A stretch of DNA of 64,000 bases from UKL13-2 sp038321965 (GTDB lineage Bacteria > Pseudomonadota > Gammaproteobacteria > Burkholderiales > Usitatibacteraceae): the NCBI GenBank assembly GCA_038321965.1, contig JBBQFL010000014.1, positions 20,282-84,281 of the forward strand, written 5' to 3'. How positions within the stretch are numbered: the stretch's first letter is position 1; each line of letters starts with the position of its first letter. The notes beneath the pieces are model-generated. The model saw nothing but the letters and a program-made list of their open reading frames with translations. It did no database searches and was not told the origin of the DNA. Position numbers and translations under genes: made by a program. Shown here one piece after another: positions 1 to 8,096 of the stretch.

Positions 1-43
1 CTGCCAGATCGTGGAGCGCCGCTTCACCAATAACGGAGGTCAT
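1..43 (-). CDS. N-terminal fragment of a gene leaving the window
   Basis: On the minus strand an ATG at 43-41 opens a frame without a stop to the window edge; the visible peptide begins MTSVIGEAALHDLA. It lies 28 bases beyond the stop of the receptor gene and on the same strand, so it could be the next gene of the tcu-like operon. No Shine-Dalgarno sequence is obvious before this ATG. Too little is visible to assign a family. Confidence 0.3.
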   Translation of the reverse strand, partial: MTSVIGEAALHDLA

Positions 44-71
44 ATTTTTGCTACGGAGAGTCGCCACGTAT

Positions 72-1049
72 TCAATCGGCCGAAATCTTGCCGTCCTTGA
101 TCACCTTCGCCCAAGTAGCCGATTCGCGCCTGATCGTCGCCGCGAGTTCCTCGCGGGTGCCGGGCATTGGTGTCAAGCCGTGCTTGTTTAGCTGCTCCTG
201 CACATCCGCAGCGCTCAGCACTTTGACGAGTTCCCTATTCCAGCGCTCCAGGATTGCCTTTGGCGTTTTTCCGGGTGCAACGAAGGCGTACCAGTTGGTC
301 GCGTCAAATCCCGGAAAGCCCGATTCGGCAATCGTTGGAATATTCGGCATCGAGGGAAGGCGCGTGAGGCCGGTTACGGCAAGCGCTCGCAGTTTGCCCG
401 CTTCGATATGTGGGGCGGCAGTCGATTGCGTGGAATAGTAGCCAGTGATGCGGCCGGCCAGCAGATCGATCATCGCCGGACCGCCACCTTTGTAGGGTAC
501 ATGGACGATATCGACACCCGCCCGCTGTTTGAACATTTCACCCGCGAGATGCGAGGCTGACCCGACGCCGGTGGAGGCGTAATCCAGCGTACCCGGTTTG
601 GCTTTTGCCAACGCCAAAAATTCGGCAAAATTCTTGGCTGGCACACTCGCGTGGACCACCAACACGTTCGGGAAACTCACGCCCATAGTAAGCGGCGCCA
701 AATCCTTCTGTGGGTCGTACCCAAGCTTTGATACCAGATGCGGCGCGATACACAGCGGGCCTACTGAGCCCAGCAGGATTACACTGCCGTCCGGTGTGGC
801 ATTGGCGACCTGCTGATGCGCGATATTGCCACCGGCACCCGCGCGGTTATCGACGATGACCGACAGGCCGAGATTTTCACCCAACTTCTTGGCGATGATG
901 CGCGCGGCCGTATCGGTGGCGCCGCCTGCCGCGAAGCCCACAACCATGGTGATGGGTTTGTTGGGGAATTCTTGCGCGGTTAGCGCTGTCGAAAACAAAG
1001 CAGTGACTGCGATGCTGGGCAAAGTGAAATTCATCATGCGTTTTTTCAT
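72..1049 (-). CDS. Bug/TctC-family periplasmic solute receptor
   Basis: Predicted periplasmic substrate-binding protein of 325 residues, the usual size for the Bug (TctC) family, which captures carboxylates and other small solutes. The signal peptide ends at about TALTAQ, followed by the family's opening block EFPNKPITMVVGFAAGGATD. Later family blocks are also present (YASTGVGSASHLAGEMF, VPYKGGGPAMIDLLAGR). The ATG at 1049 is chosen because GGAGA precedes it and it gives a clean signal peptide; a longer reading would add about 40 residues of no signal character. It follows tcuB by 50 bases on the same strand, so tricarballylate, citrate or a related acid is a plausible ligand (inference). No TctA/TctB membrane partners are visible in the window. 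Confidence 0.9.
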   Translation of the reverse strand: MKKRMMNFTLPSIAVTALFSTALTAQEFPNKPITMVVGFAAGGATDTAARIIAKKLGENLGLSVIVDNRAGAGGNIAHQQVANATPDGSVILLGSVGPLCIAPHLVSKLGYDPQKDLAPLTMGVSFPNVLVVHASVPAKNFAEFLALAKAKPGTLDYASTGVGSASHLAGEMFKQRAGVDIVHVPYKGGGPAMIDLLAGRITGYYSTQSTAAPHIEAGKLRALAVTGLTRLPSMPNIPTIAESGFPGFDATNWYAFVAPGKTPKAILERWNRELVKVLSAADVQEQLNKHGLTPMPGTREELAATIRRESATWAKVIKDGKISAD

Positions 1050-1099
1050 GGTTGTCTCCGGTACGGCAAAAAAGTGAATATCAAATATTCGGATCGTTC

Positions 1100-2257
1100 T
1101 TATTCCGACCCGAGCTGCAGCTTGTTTGGCTGGCGCTTTTCGATGGCGAATTTGAGCAGCGCCACACAACGATAAAATCCGTGCGCAAACTTTCCGTAGG
1201 GCAGCGTCAAAAACAGCGCCATAACAACACCGAGATGAATGGCCAGCAGCAGTGCCATCGCGCCACTGTCACGCCAAATCATCAACGCCAGCCCGGTCAG
1301 GCTGACAAAAAACAGCAGGGCAATAAACCCCCGGTCCATGGGCTTCTGAAATGCATCGCCATGCTCCGGATGACGATGCAGATTCAGCCACAGCAGCCCT
1401 ACGGGGCCAATCAGCAAGCCGATGCCGCCCGCGATACCCAGTAGCACTGGCACGCTCGTCAACGCATAGGGCGCGGGTAACTTGAACACATAGTGATAAA
1501 ACGTCGCCACGCAGGTGGAGGCAAAACACAGCATGAAGCCATAGAAAGTGGCATGGTGGAAGCGCCTGCGCCAAAGCGAGAAGGCGTCGTCGGCTTCGTT
1601 ACAGCCTTCACCGTGACCGCCGCCCAGATACTTTAGCCGCAGGGCATCGTGGGCTGCCTCAGCCATAGCACCGCCGCTTGCTTTCCCCGCGCCAATACCG
1701 AAGTAAAACCGTGTCGTGCCGATGGCTAGCGCGAGCATGGCGAATGCGAACACAGCGCCGAACATCGTCACCATCAAATTGTGAGGAAAGACAGCGTAGA
1801 AGTTTCCCGCCATCGGCGCATGAAACAATGAACTGTTTCTCGCCACGGCCAGCACCAAAAACAGCGCTAATCCCGCTGCGGTCGCCAGCGACAGCGTCAG
1901 GCCATTGCGACGGTAGAGCGCCCCCATCGCGCTCGGCCAGGCGAATTCTGAATAGGTATCTGCGCGGACTTTAGCCATTGCCTGCGGCACATTGACGGCG
2001 AATTCATGAGGTAGCGCGTATTGACAGGCATGCAGGCATGCGCCGCAGTTGTGGCAGAGGTTGGCCAGATAGTGAATATCGGCCTTGCCGAATTCCAGCC
2101 GTCTGGTCATTGCCGGGAACACCGCACAAAAACCCTCGCAGTAGCGGCAGGCATTGCAGATTTGCATGACGCGACCGACTTCGGCCTCATGCGCAATGGC
2201 TGCTGCCGGTCCCATGGCCAACTCGCTGGCCTCGCGCACCAACGCCTCAAGCTGCAC
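1100..2257 (-). CDS. tcuB: TcuB-like iron-sulfur membrane protein of tricarballylate/citrate use
   Basis: Membrane electron-transfer protein of 385 residues, TcuB/CitB type. Two four-cysteine clusters, C34-C37-C40-C44 and C68-C71-C74-C78, are typical for two [4Fe-4S] centres. About five to six hydrophobic helices follow from residue 120 to the C-terminus. In Salmonella, TcuB is thought to reoxidise the FAD of the tricarballylate dehydrogenase TcuA and pass electrons to the membrane. Here its start overlaps the end of tcuA by 11 bases, indicating translational coupling. The substrate could also be a related tricarboxylate. Confidence 0.88.
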   Translation of the reverse strand: MQLEALVREASELAMGPAAAIAHEAEVGRVMQICNACRYCEGFCAVFPAMTRRLEFGKADIHYLANLCHNCGACLHACQYALPHEFAVNVPQAMAKVRADTYSEFAWPSAMGALYRRNGLTLSLATAAGLALFLVLAVARNSSLFHAPMAGNFYAVFPHNLMVTMFGAVFAFAMLALAIGTTRFYFGIGAGKASGGAMAEAAHDALRLKYLGGGHGEGCNEADDAFSLWRRRFHHATFYGFMLCFASTCVATFYHYVFKLPAPYALTSVPVLLGIAGGIGLLIGPVGLLWLNLHRHPEHGDAFQKPMDRGFIALLFFVSLTGLALMIWRDSGAMALLLAIHLGVVMALFLTLPYGKFAHGFYRCVALLKFAIEKRQPNKLQLGSE

Positions 2258-3656
2258 GTCTCACTCCACTTTTAGCAGCCGCGGCCGCCTGCGTTCCCGC
2301 AATGCGGCCAAACGCGGTGCCAATCGACATGCCCACGCCGGCGGTATAGCCCTTGCCCAGCACATTGCCCGCCATCATTTCACCGGCGACAAACAGGTTG
2401 GCGCTGGGCGTGCCGTCAAAATGTACCGCAGCTTGTGCATTTGTTTTTAACCCAAGGTAGGTAAAAGTGACCCCGGGCCGCAGCGCGTAGCCGTAAAACG
2501 GCGGCGTATCGATGGGTCTGGCCCAATGCGTCTTGGCGGGGCTGAGATTCTCTGTAAAGCAATTGTCGAGCGCGGCGTGATCAAAGCTGCCGGCGCGGCA
2601 GGCGTGGTTGTAGGCCTCGATGGTTTTCACAAATGGTGCCACGTCCAATCCCAGTTCCGTTGCCAGCGCCGGTAATGAGTCTGCCTTGGTACCCGGAAAT
2701 ACCGGCGGCATGAAACGGCCGATGGCCTTGGCATCGATAATTGAATAGGCTATTTGCCCCGGCTGCTGCGCGACCAGGCGGCCCCAGATGGCATATCGCT
2801 TGGGCCAGAAATCTTCGCCCTCATCGTAGAAACGGACCGCATCCCGATTGACGACCACGCCAAGCGACACGCAATCGATGCGGGTGCAGATGCCGCCGTC
2901 ATACAGCGGCGCGCGGGCATCGATGGCAACGCAATGCGACTGTGCAGGATCACCAATGACATCGGCACCGGCGTCCATCATGTTCTTGAGCAGCACGCCC
3001 ATATTGAAGCGGGTGCCGCGAATCAGGAAATTATCCGCTGGCCATTCTCCCGCCTCATTCTGGCCCCAGGCTTCGCGCAGCCATTCACGGTTGGATTCGA
3101 AACCACCGGCGGCAAGCACGCAAGTGCGCGCGGCAATGCGCTCACCGCCGATATGCGCCGCCACGAACGCGCTACCGTCCATTTCAATCGCATCCACCGG
3201 CGCTTCGTAACGGATCTGCACGCCTAGTCTTTCCGCGCTACGGTAAAACGCATTGACCAGCGCCTTGCCGCCACCCATGAAAAATGCATTGGTGCGCGCC
3301 ACGTGCAACGCGCCCGACAACGGCGGCTGAAAATGCACGCCATGCTGGCGCATCCAGTCGCGGCAAGTTGCGGAAGCGCGAATCGTCAATCGGGCCAGTT
3401 TCTCGTCGGTCAGCCCGCCGGTCACCTTGAGCAGGTCCTGCCAGAATTCTTCCTCCGGGTAGGCGTCGATCAACACATCCTGCGGCGCATCGTGCATGCA
3501 GCGCAGATTGCGCGTGTGTTGCGAATTGCCGCCCCGCCAAACCTTGGGTGCGGATTCGAGCAGCAGCACTGAGGCGCCGGCCTCCCGCGCCATCAGCGCC
3601 GCGCACAGGCCCGCGTTGCCACCGCCGATCACCAGCACATCAATCATGATGGACAC
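2247..3656 (-). CDS. tcuA: FAD-dependent tricarballylate dehydrogenase TcuA
   Basis: Flavoprotein of 469 residues in the fumarate reductase/succinate dehydrogenase flavoprotein superfamily. The N-terminal dinucleotide-binding motif is VLVIGGGNAGLCAALMA, followed by an Asp/Glu-rich FAD segment (LLLESAP) and the C-terminal FAD-closing block NLFVAGEMMAGNVLGKGYTAG. In the TcuA family the enzyme oxidises tricarballylate to cis-aconitate. A GTG at 3656 has GAGGAA at good spacing; an ATG three codons later (3647) is an alternative. First gene of a tcuA-tcuB-receptor operon. Family assignment is strong, the exact substrate is inferred from the pairing with tcuB. Confidence 0.88.
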   Translation of the reverse strand: MSIMIDVLVIGGGNAGLCAALMAREAGASVLLLESAPKVWRGGNSQHTRNLRCMHDAPQDVLIDAYPEEEFWQDLLKVTGGLTDEKLARLTIRASATCRDWMRQHGVHFQPPLSGALHVARTNAFFMGGGKALVNAFYRSAERLGVQIRYEAPVDAIEMDGSAFVAAHIGGERIAARTCVLAAGGFESNREWLREAWGQNEAGEWPADNFLIRGTRFNMGVLLKNMMDAGADVIGDPAQSHCVAIDARAPLYDGGICTRIDCVSLGVVVNRDAVRFYDEGEDFWPKRYAIWGRLVAQQPGQIAYSIIDAKAIGRFMPPVFPGTKADSLPALATELGLDVAPFVKTIEAYNHACRAGSFDHAALDNCFTENLSPAKTHWARPIDTPPFYGYALRPGVTFTYLGLKTNAQAAVHFDGTPSANLFVAGEMMAGNVLGKGYTAGVGMSIGTAFGRIAGTQAAAAAKSGVRRAA

Positions 3657-3974
3657 TCGACTTCCTCATTCGGCAACCGCACTCGACGCCTTGACTACAA
3701 CTTTGTACGGCACGTTGGTAGCGGAGAACGCCGCCTTTTTCGCGAGCATGAAACCTGCCAGATGAGAAGTTGTGCCCGACCCGAATGACAATTACATAAG
3801 CGTCCGCGTGCCTAACGAAGGTGTTTCGATACTGTGGGCCGGTTTGATAATCGACTCCTTCCCCCGGCAACGGGGGAAGGGCGGGATGGGGGCGATGTCT
3901 GCTGCGAAGACACCCCCATCCCATCCCCCCCCCACAACTGCGGGGGAAGGAGCCAGACCGCCTCCCGATTAGTG
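3657..3974. other. Intergenic region without an intact gene
   Basis: About 320 bases between tcuA and a broken receptor gene. On the minus strand 3766-3666 reads a short protein-like tail (GFMLAKKAAFSATNVPYKVV and so on, ending at a TGA) that may be the end of a lost gene, but it is too short to name. The rest is the hairpin-rich stretch listed separately. Confidence 0.4.
3855..3952. repeat. Composite C/G-rich palindrome
   Basis: Nested inverted repeats: an outer pair CTCCTTCCCCC (3855-3865) and CGGGGGAAGGAG (3941-3952), an inner pair GGGATGGGGG (3883-3892) and CCCCCATCCC (3913-3922), and a small hairpin in the left arm (CCTTCCCCCGG with CGGGGGAAGG). It has the look of a dispersed intergenic palindromic repeat. 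No coding role. It could also stop transcription from either side. Confidence 0.6.
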
Positions 3975-4223
3975 TCATCGCTGTCGAAAAACTGTTGATC
4001 GGACGCTTAAGTAAGTGCCATTCGTGCCCGACCCTATCGATACATAATTGGCCATTGCTGGATTTGCCTTGGCGTAGGCGACCAGTTCCTGCACGGCGTT
4101 GACGTTCCGTGACGGCGGTACCACCAGCTTGACGGGTTTGTTGAGACACGGCTGTGCGACGGCAGTTGATGCTGCCAACGCGAATGCCAGCATCGTGGCG
4201 ATGCGAAAGCGGATGTTCAACAT
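3975..4223 (-). pseudogene. Internally deleted Bug-family receptor
   Basis: An 82-residue frame starts like a normal Bug receptor: signal peptide MLNIRFRIATMLAFALAAST then PCLNKPVKLVVPPS. It jumps straight to a segment that normally lies around residue 130 (NAVQELVAYAKANPAMANYV, then IGSGTNG) and ends after a short unrelated tail. The domain-I glycine-rich ligand loop and the whole C-terminal half are missing, so the product cannot be a functional receptor. It is best explained as a deletion remnant beside two intact paralogues. Confidence 0.75.
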
Positions 4224-4476
4224 GCAGTCTCCTCAATAGCGTGCGCCATCTGCGTGCAGCCGTGGCAATCTCAACAGTAAGCGTACTTTAACGGGGGATT
4301 CACTGAATTCACAAATACTGTTTTGTGCAACGATCGATACTTGCCTGCGACAAGCTGCCAACTTGATGAATGTTATGTTGCAGCCAAAAATCGAATCCTA
4401 TAATCATTGAATAAGCGAACTGGTCTCAATTCAACATCCATCGAATCCAATTTGTAGCCAAATCATCGGAACAGCC

Positions 4477-4701
4477 ATGAGCAACGGCACCTATCTCCCG
4501 CTTAAATCCATGCAAGACCAGCGTACGCTAGAAGAACGAGAATGGAAGGCGTGCAACAGCAAATTCAGTGCCGCCCCCGACCGTGCACTGGAAGCAACCT
4601 ACGTGAACTACCAGCCGCAAACACGCAGGTCATATGGGCTGATGGAGTGGCCGGCGCTGTTGCGCAAGCTGCATCGGCTCGATCCGTCGTACAAGCTCTG
4701 A
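4477..4701 (+). CDS. Small hypothetical protein coupled to a receptor gene
   Basis: Frame of 74 residues with mixed charge and no signal peptide or membrane helix (contains TLEEREWKAC and RKLHRLDPSYKL). I do not recognise the family. Its TGA overlaps the ATG of the next gene by one base (TGATG at 4699-4703), a typical translational-coupling arrangement. The upstream Shine-Dalgarno sequence is weak. It could be a real leader protein or a chance frame ahead of the receptor. Confidence 0.4.
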   Translation: MSNGTYLPLKSMQDQRTLEEREWKACNSKFSAAPDRALEATYVNYQPQTRRSYGLMEWPALLRKLHRLDPSYKL

Positions 4702-5681
4702 TGAACGCAAACCTGCGCGCGTTGGCGATTGCGCTTCTCCTCGCGCTCTCGTCCACAGCTATTTTCGCGCAAGGTTGGCCGGCCAAGCCATTGCGATGGG
4801 TGGTTGCCTACCCGCCCGGCGGCGGCTCCGATTTCCTTGCGCGCCAGCTAGCCCCGCAACTGAGCAAGCAACTCGGGCAGCCCATCACCATCGACAATCG
4901 ACCGGGCGCGGCCGGCATCATCGGCACCGAGAATGCGGCCAAATCGCCCGCTGATGGCTATACCCTGCTCACTGGCGACAATGGCGCCATGGTGTTCCAC
5001 ACCGCAATGTACAAAAAACTGCCATACGATCCGCGTGACCTCGCCCCCGTTGGATTCATGGCGCGTTTCCCGCTGCTCCTCACGGTGAATACATCGTCAA
5101 GCTTCACAACAGCGCGGCAACTGATTGAGGAACTGAAAAAACATCCGGATAAATACAGCTACGCTTCGCCCGGTGTGGGCAGCCCTCACCATTTGGCAAT
5201 GGAACTACTGCTCAGCCGGTCCAATTCGTCAGCGTTACACATTCCTTACCGTGGCACGTCGCTGGCGCTACAAGACCTCATTGGCGGCCAGGTGCCGATG
5301 ATGGTGCTCGATACCGCTGCAGCCGTGCCGCAGATACGCGGTGGCAAGGTCAGAGCGCTCGCGGTGATGTCAAAGAGACGGATCGCCGCTTTGCCGGATG
5401 TGCCGACGCTCGATGAAATTGGCCGCGATATCGGATTGAAGGATTTCGAGGTGTCCGCGTGGCAGGGGCTGTTCGTCCCCCACGGCACCGCCGACGACAT
5501 TGTTACCACCCTGAGCATCGAAATGAACAAGGCCATCACCACGCCCGAAGTGCGTGCCCGAATGGAAGCCTATGGATTGGAAGTCGCACCCACCGGCCCC
5601 GCCGCGCTATCCGCATTCGTCAAGGCGGAAACGGCTTTTTGGCACCCGCTAATCAAGCTGCGGAAGTTGACGGCGGAGTAA
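4701..5681 (+). CDS. Bug/TctC-family periplasmic solute receptor
   Basis: Receptor of 326 residues with a signal peptide ending near SSTAIFAQ. It has the family blocks WPAKPLRWVVAYPPGGGSDF, TIDNRPGAAGIIGTENAAKS, YASPGVGSPHHLAMELL and HIPYRGTSLALQDLIGGQVP. The ATG at 4701 is chosen because it opens the signal peptide directly and overlaps the stop of the preceding 74-residue frame. No transporter membrane genes adjoin it, so it is one of the orphan receptors typical of Burkholderiales. The ligand cannot be read from the sequence. Confidence 0.9.
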   Translation: MNANLRALAIALLLALSSTAIFAQGWPAKPLRWVVAYPPGGGSDFLARQLAPQLSKQLGQPITIDNRPGAAGIIGTENAAKSPADGYTLLTGDNGAMVFHTAMYKKLPYDPRDLAPVGFMARFPLLLTVNTSSSFTTARQLIEELKKHPDKYSYASPGVGSPHHLAMELLLSRSNSSALHIPYRGTSLALQDLIGGQVPMMVLDTAAAVPQIRGGKVRALAVMSKRRIAALPDVPTLDEIGRDIGLKDFEVSAWQGLFVPHGTADDIVTTLSIEMNKAITTPEVRARMEAYGLEVAPTGPAALSAFVKAETAFWHPLIKLRKLTAE

Positions 5682-5845
5682 TTGCGATGCCATGTTGCCT
5701 CGCGAGGCATTGTCATATCGCCCGTTGTTCGAAATGACAGGGAATTCACAAACACGAGCAAAGACGCGCTGTTCTGGACATTTTCACCCCGAAAAGCGCG
5801 CCAAATGTCAATCTACGCATTCCGACATTCGCCGGGACGATCCGG

Positions 5846-6745
5846 TCAGGAGTAAAGCGCAACCAGCATTTCAATGAGCGCCTTCGGCGAAATGAACGAG
5901 GTACCCCATTTCTCATCGAATTCAGCCGACGGCTTCGCCGCTTTGATTTCGTCCAGCTTTTTGCCTTCTTTCACCATTGCCTTGACGCGTGTGCTCACCG
6001 TGGAAAGCATATCGCGGTAGGTCTTCAAATCGGCTTTGGTCGACATCGGACCATGGCCGGGAATGATCTTGCTGCTATCGTCCGCCAGCGCGAGTACCCT
6101 ATCTGCCGCCGCGACCACGCCTTCGGGCGTGCCGCCGCTGGAGGCATCGATAAACGGATAAGAGCCGTTAAAGTAAGTGTCACCCATGTGGAACACATTG
6201 CTTTTCTTGAACTGCACGATGGTGTCGCCGTCGGTATGGGCGTTAGGCACGTGAAAGCCGAATACCTCTTCGCCGTTGAGATGGAAAGTCACATCCTTGG
6301 AAAATGTCACCACCGGCAGTGCGGCCTTGGGCGAGGCGGCGACCTTTGACTTGAATAAGGCGATGAACTGTTCACTGGACATGCGTTTTCGAACATTGTC
6401 GTGTGCGACGATGAGCGCGCCGGCTTCGCCAATTCTTTCGTTTCCGCCTGTATGGTCGCCGTGCCAATGGGTATTCAGAACAAACTTGATCGGCTTATCG
6501 GTAAGTAGTTTGAGCGCGGCCAAAATCTTCGGGCCGACGGGTGCGTACTGGTCATCGATAATAAACAGCGCGTCCTCACCGACGGAGACGCCGATATTGC
6601 CGCCCGCACCAAAGAGCACATAGGTTGTGGGTGAAAGTTTCTCGGTCTTGATTTCAACCTTGTCGAAATTCTGCTGGGCGTGGGCGCTTCCCAGAAACAT
6701 GGTGCTGGCGAAGAGTATTGCGGAAATGAGACGCTGATGTGACAT
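5846..6745 (-). CDS. Secreted metallo-beta-lactamase-fold hydrolase
   Basis: Zinc hydrolase of 299 residues with a signal peptide (ends SAHAQ). The metal ligands are complete: H93-x-H95-x-D97-H98 in THWHGDHTGG, H170 in NAHTDGD, D189 in MGDTYF and H231 in PGHGPM. The closing segment resembles the quinoprotein-relay/SoxH-like and subclass-B-like proteins rather than classical beta-lactamases. The ATG at 6745 is chosen because GGAG lies six bases upstream; an in-frame ATG further upstream lacks this. Transcribed convergently with the receptor gene to its left. The substrate is unknown. Confidence 0.85.
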   Translation of the reverse strand: MSHQRLISAILFASTMFLGSAHAQQNFDKVEIKTEKLSPTTYVLFGAGGNIGVSVGEDALFIIDDQYAPVGPKILAALKLLTDKPIKFVLNTHWHGDHTGGNERIGEAGALIVAHDNVRKRMSSEQFIALFKSKVAASPKAALPVVTFSKDVTFHLNGEEVFGFHVPNAHTDGDTIVQFKKSNVFHMGDTYFNGSYPFIDASSGGTPEGVVAAADRVLALADDSSKIIPGHGPMSTKADLKTYRDMLSTVSTRVKAMVKEGKKLDEIKAAKPSAEFDEKWGTSFISPKALIEMLVALYS

Positions 6746-7061
6746 GACTTGCTCCATGGCTGGTTTGTGACTGCAAATATGACGTTTGATCATCGTGACA
6801 GTCAGTTTGCCAGTGTAATTTATCGGTGGGTTTATTGGAAAGAAAACGCAATCAATTCCTGTGTTTCACGACTCAGAACGCAACCTTCTGATCCCAAAGA
6901 ACATGATTTTTTGCTTTCCTGATCCTCGTTGAGTTCTGCCGAAACTTTAGCGCATTACTGCGCCAGTTGGCGAGTTTGATGCGTTCTCCGTTACAGTGTG
7001 AAAATTGCGGCCAACAACATAGGTCTGAACGACAAATCCGGAAGACGAGGAGAACTCGACA
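6746..7061. promoter_or_regulatory. Divergent intergenic region
   Basis: About 315 bases separate the divergently read hydrolase and receptor genes, so both promoters should lie here. GAGGAG immediately before 7062 is the ribosome binding site of the receptor. I see no convincing operator or riboswitch. Confidence 0.4.
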
Positions 7062-8009
7062 ATGATCAGAATGATGCTCACATTGTTTGTTTGCGCCGCC
7101 ACCAGCGTGGGCGCGCAATCCTACCCGAACAAACCGGTCAAGGTGGTGGTGCCCTTCGGCGCAGGCAGCGCCACCGACACCGTGGCTCGCCAGGTCGGGC
7201 AGATCCTGTCTGAAGCGCTTGGCCAGCCATTCATCGTCGACAACAAGGCCGGTGCGAATGGTTCCATCGGCGCGGAGTTTGTTGCCAAAGCTGCGCCTGA
7301 TGGCTACACACTCATCATGAGCACCAACACCCCGCATGCGGCTAACCCCAGCCTGATGAAAAAAATCAACTACGATCCGGTAAGGGATTTTGCACCGATT
7401 GCGAGAATCGCCAACATTCCTTTCGTGCTCGTTCTCAACAACGATATACCGGCCAAGACGTTGCCTGAGCTTATTGAACTGGTAAGGAAAAACCCGGGCA
7501 AGTATTCCTATGCGTCAGGTTCATCGGGCAGCATCATCTCTGGCGCTGCGCTCGCGAGTGGCGCAAAGATCGACTTGCTGCATGTGCCCTACAAGAGTAT
7601 CCCGCCAGGACTGACCGACGTCATCGGCGGTCAGGTATCGATGATCTTTGCCGATCTCGTCACTGGATTGCCGCAGATCAAAGCGGGCAAGGTGCGTGCA
7701 TTGGCCGTCACATCGGCAGATACATCGCCCATGCTGCCGAACGTGCCGCCGATGGCTGGTGCGGTGAAAGGATTTGAACTCGTCGCATGGTTTGCCCTGT
7801 TTGCACCGGCCAATACACCGGTCGACATCGTCAAGACACTCAATACCGAAGTCGTGAAGGCACTCGCACGTCAGGAGATTCGTGACAAACTCGCTGCGGC
7901 GGGATTGAGCGTGCAGACTTCGACACCTGAGCAGTTGGGCACGTTCCAGAAAGCGGAAATCGCCAAGTGGGCCGCGATGGTAAGGGACGCCGGGATTCAG
8001 CCGGAATAA
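7062..8009 (+). CDS. Bug/TctC-family periplasmic solute receptor
   Basis: Receptor of 315 residues with a short signal peptide (ends SVGAQ) and the family blocks SYPNKPVKVVVPFGAGSATD, PFIVDNKAGANGSIGAEF, YASGSSGSIISGAALASG and VPYKSIPPGLTDVIGGQ. It is followed after 87 bases by a class III CoA transferase and then an adenosine deaminase on the same strand. In this family such linkage often means the receptor brings in an acid that is then activated as a CoA thioester (inference). No membrane partner is adjacent. Confidence 0.9.
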   Translation: MIRMMLTLFVCAATSVGAQSYPNKPVKVVVPFGAGSATDTVARQVGQILSEALGQPFIVDNKAGANGSIGAEFVAKAAPDGYTLIMSTNTPHAANPSLMKKINYDPVRDFAPIARIANIPFVLVLNNDIPAKTLPELIELVRKNPGKYSYASGSSGSIISGAALASGAKIDLLHVPYKSIPPGLTDVIGGQVSMIFADLVTGLPQIKAGKVRALAVTSADTSPMLPNVPPMAGAVKGFELVAWFALFAPANTPVDIVKTLNTEVVKALARQEIRDKLAAAGLSVQTSTPEQLGTFQKAEIAKWAAMVRDAGIQPE

Positions 8010-8096
8010 CAAATTGTTCTGCTCATCTCCTCCCTCTCTCGTCGGACAATAGGGGGAGAGCTGCAAAATCACCAAACCTAGCTGCAAATAAAATCC

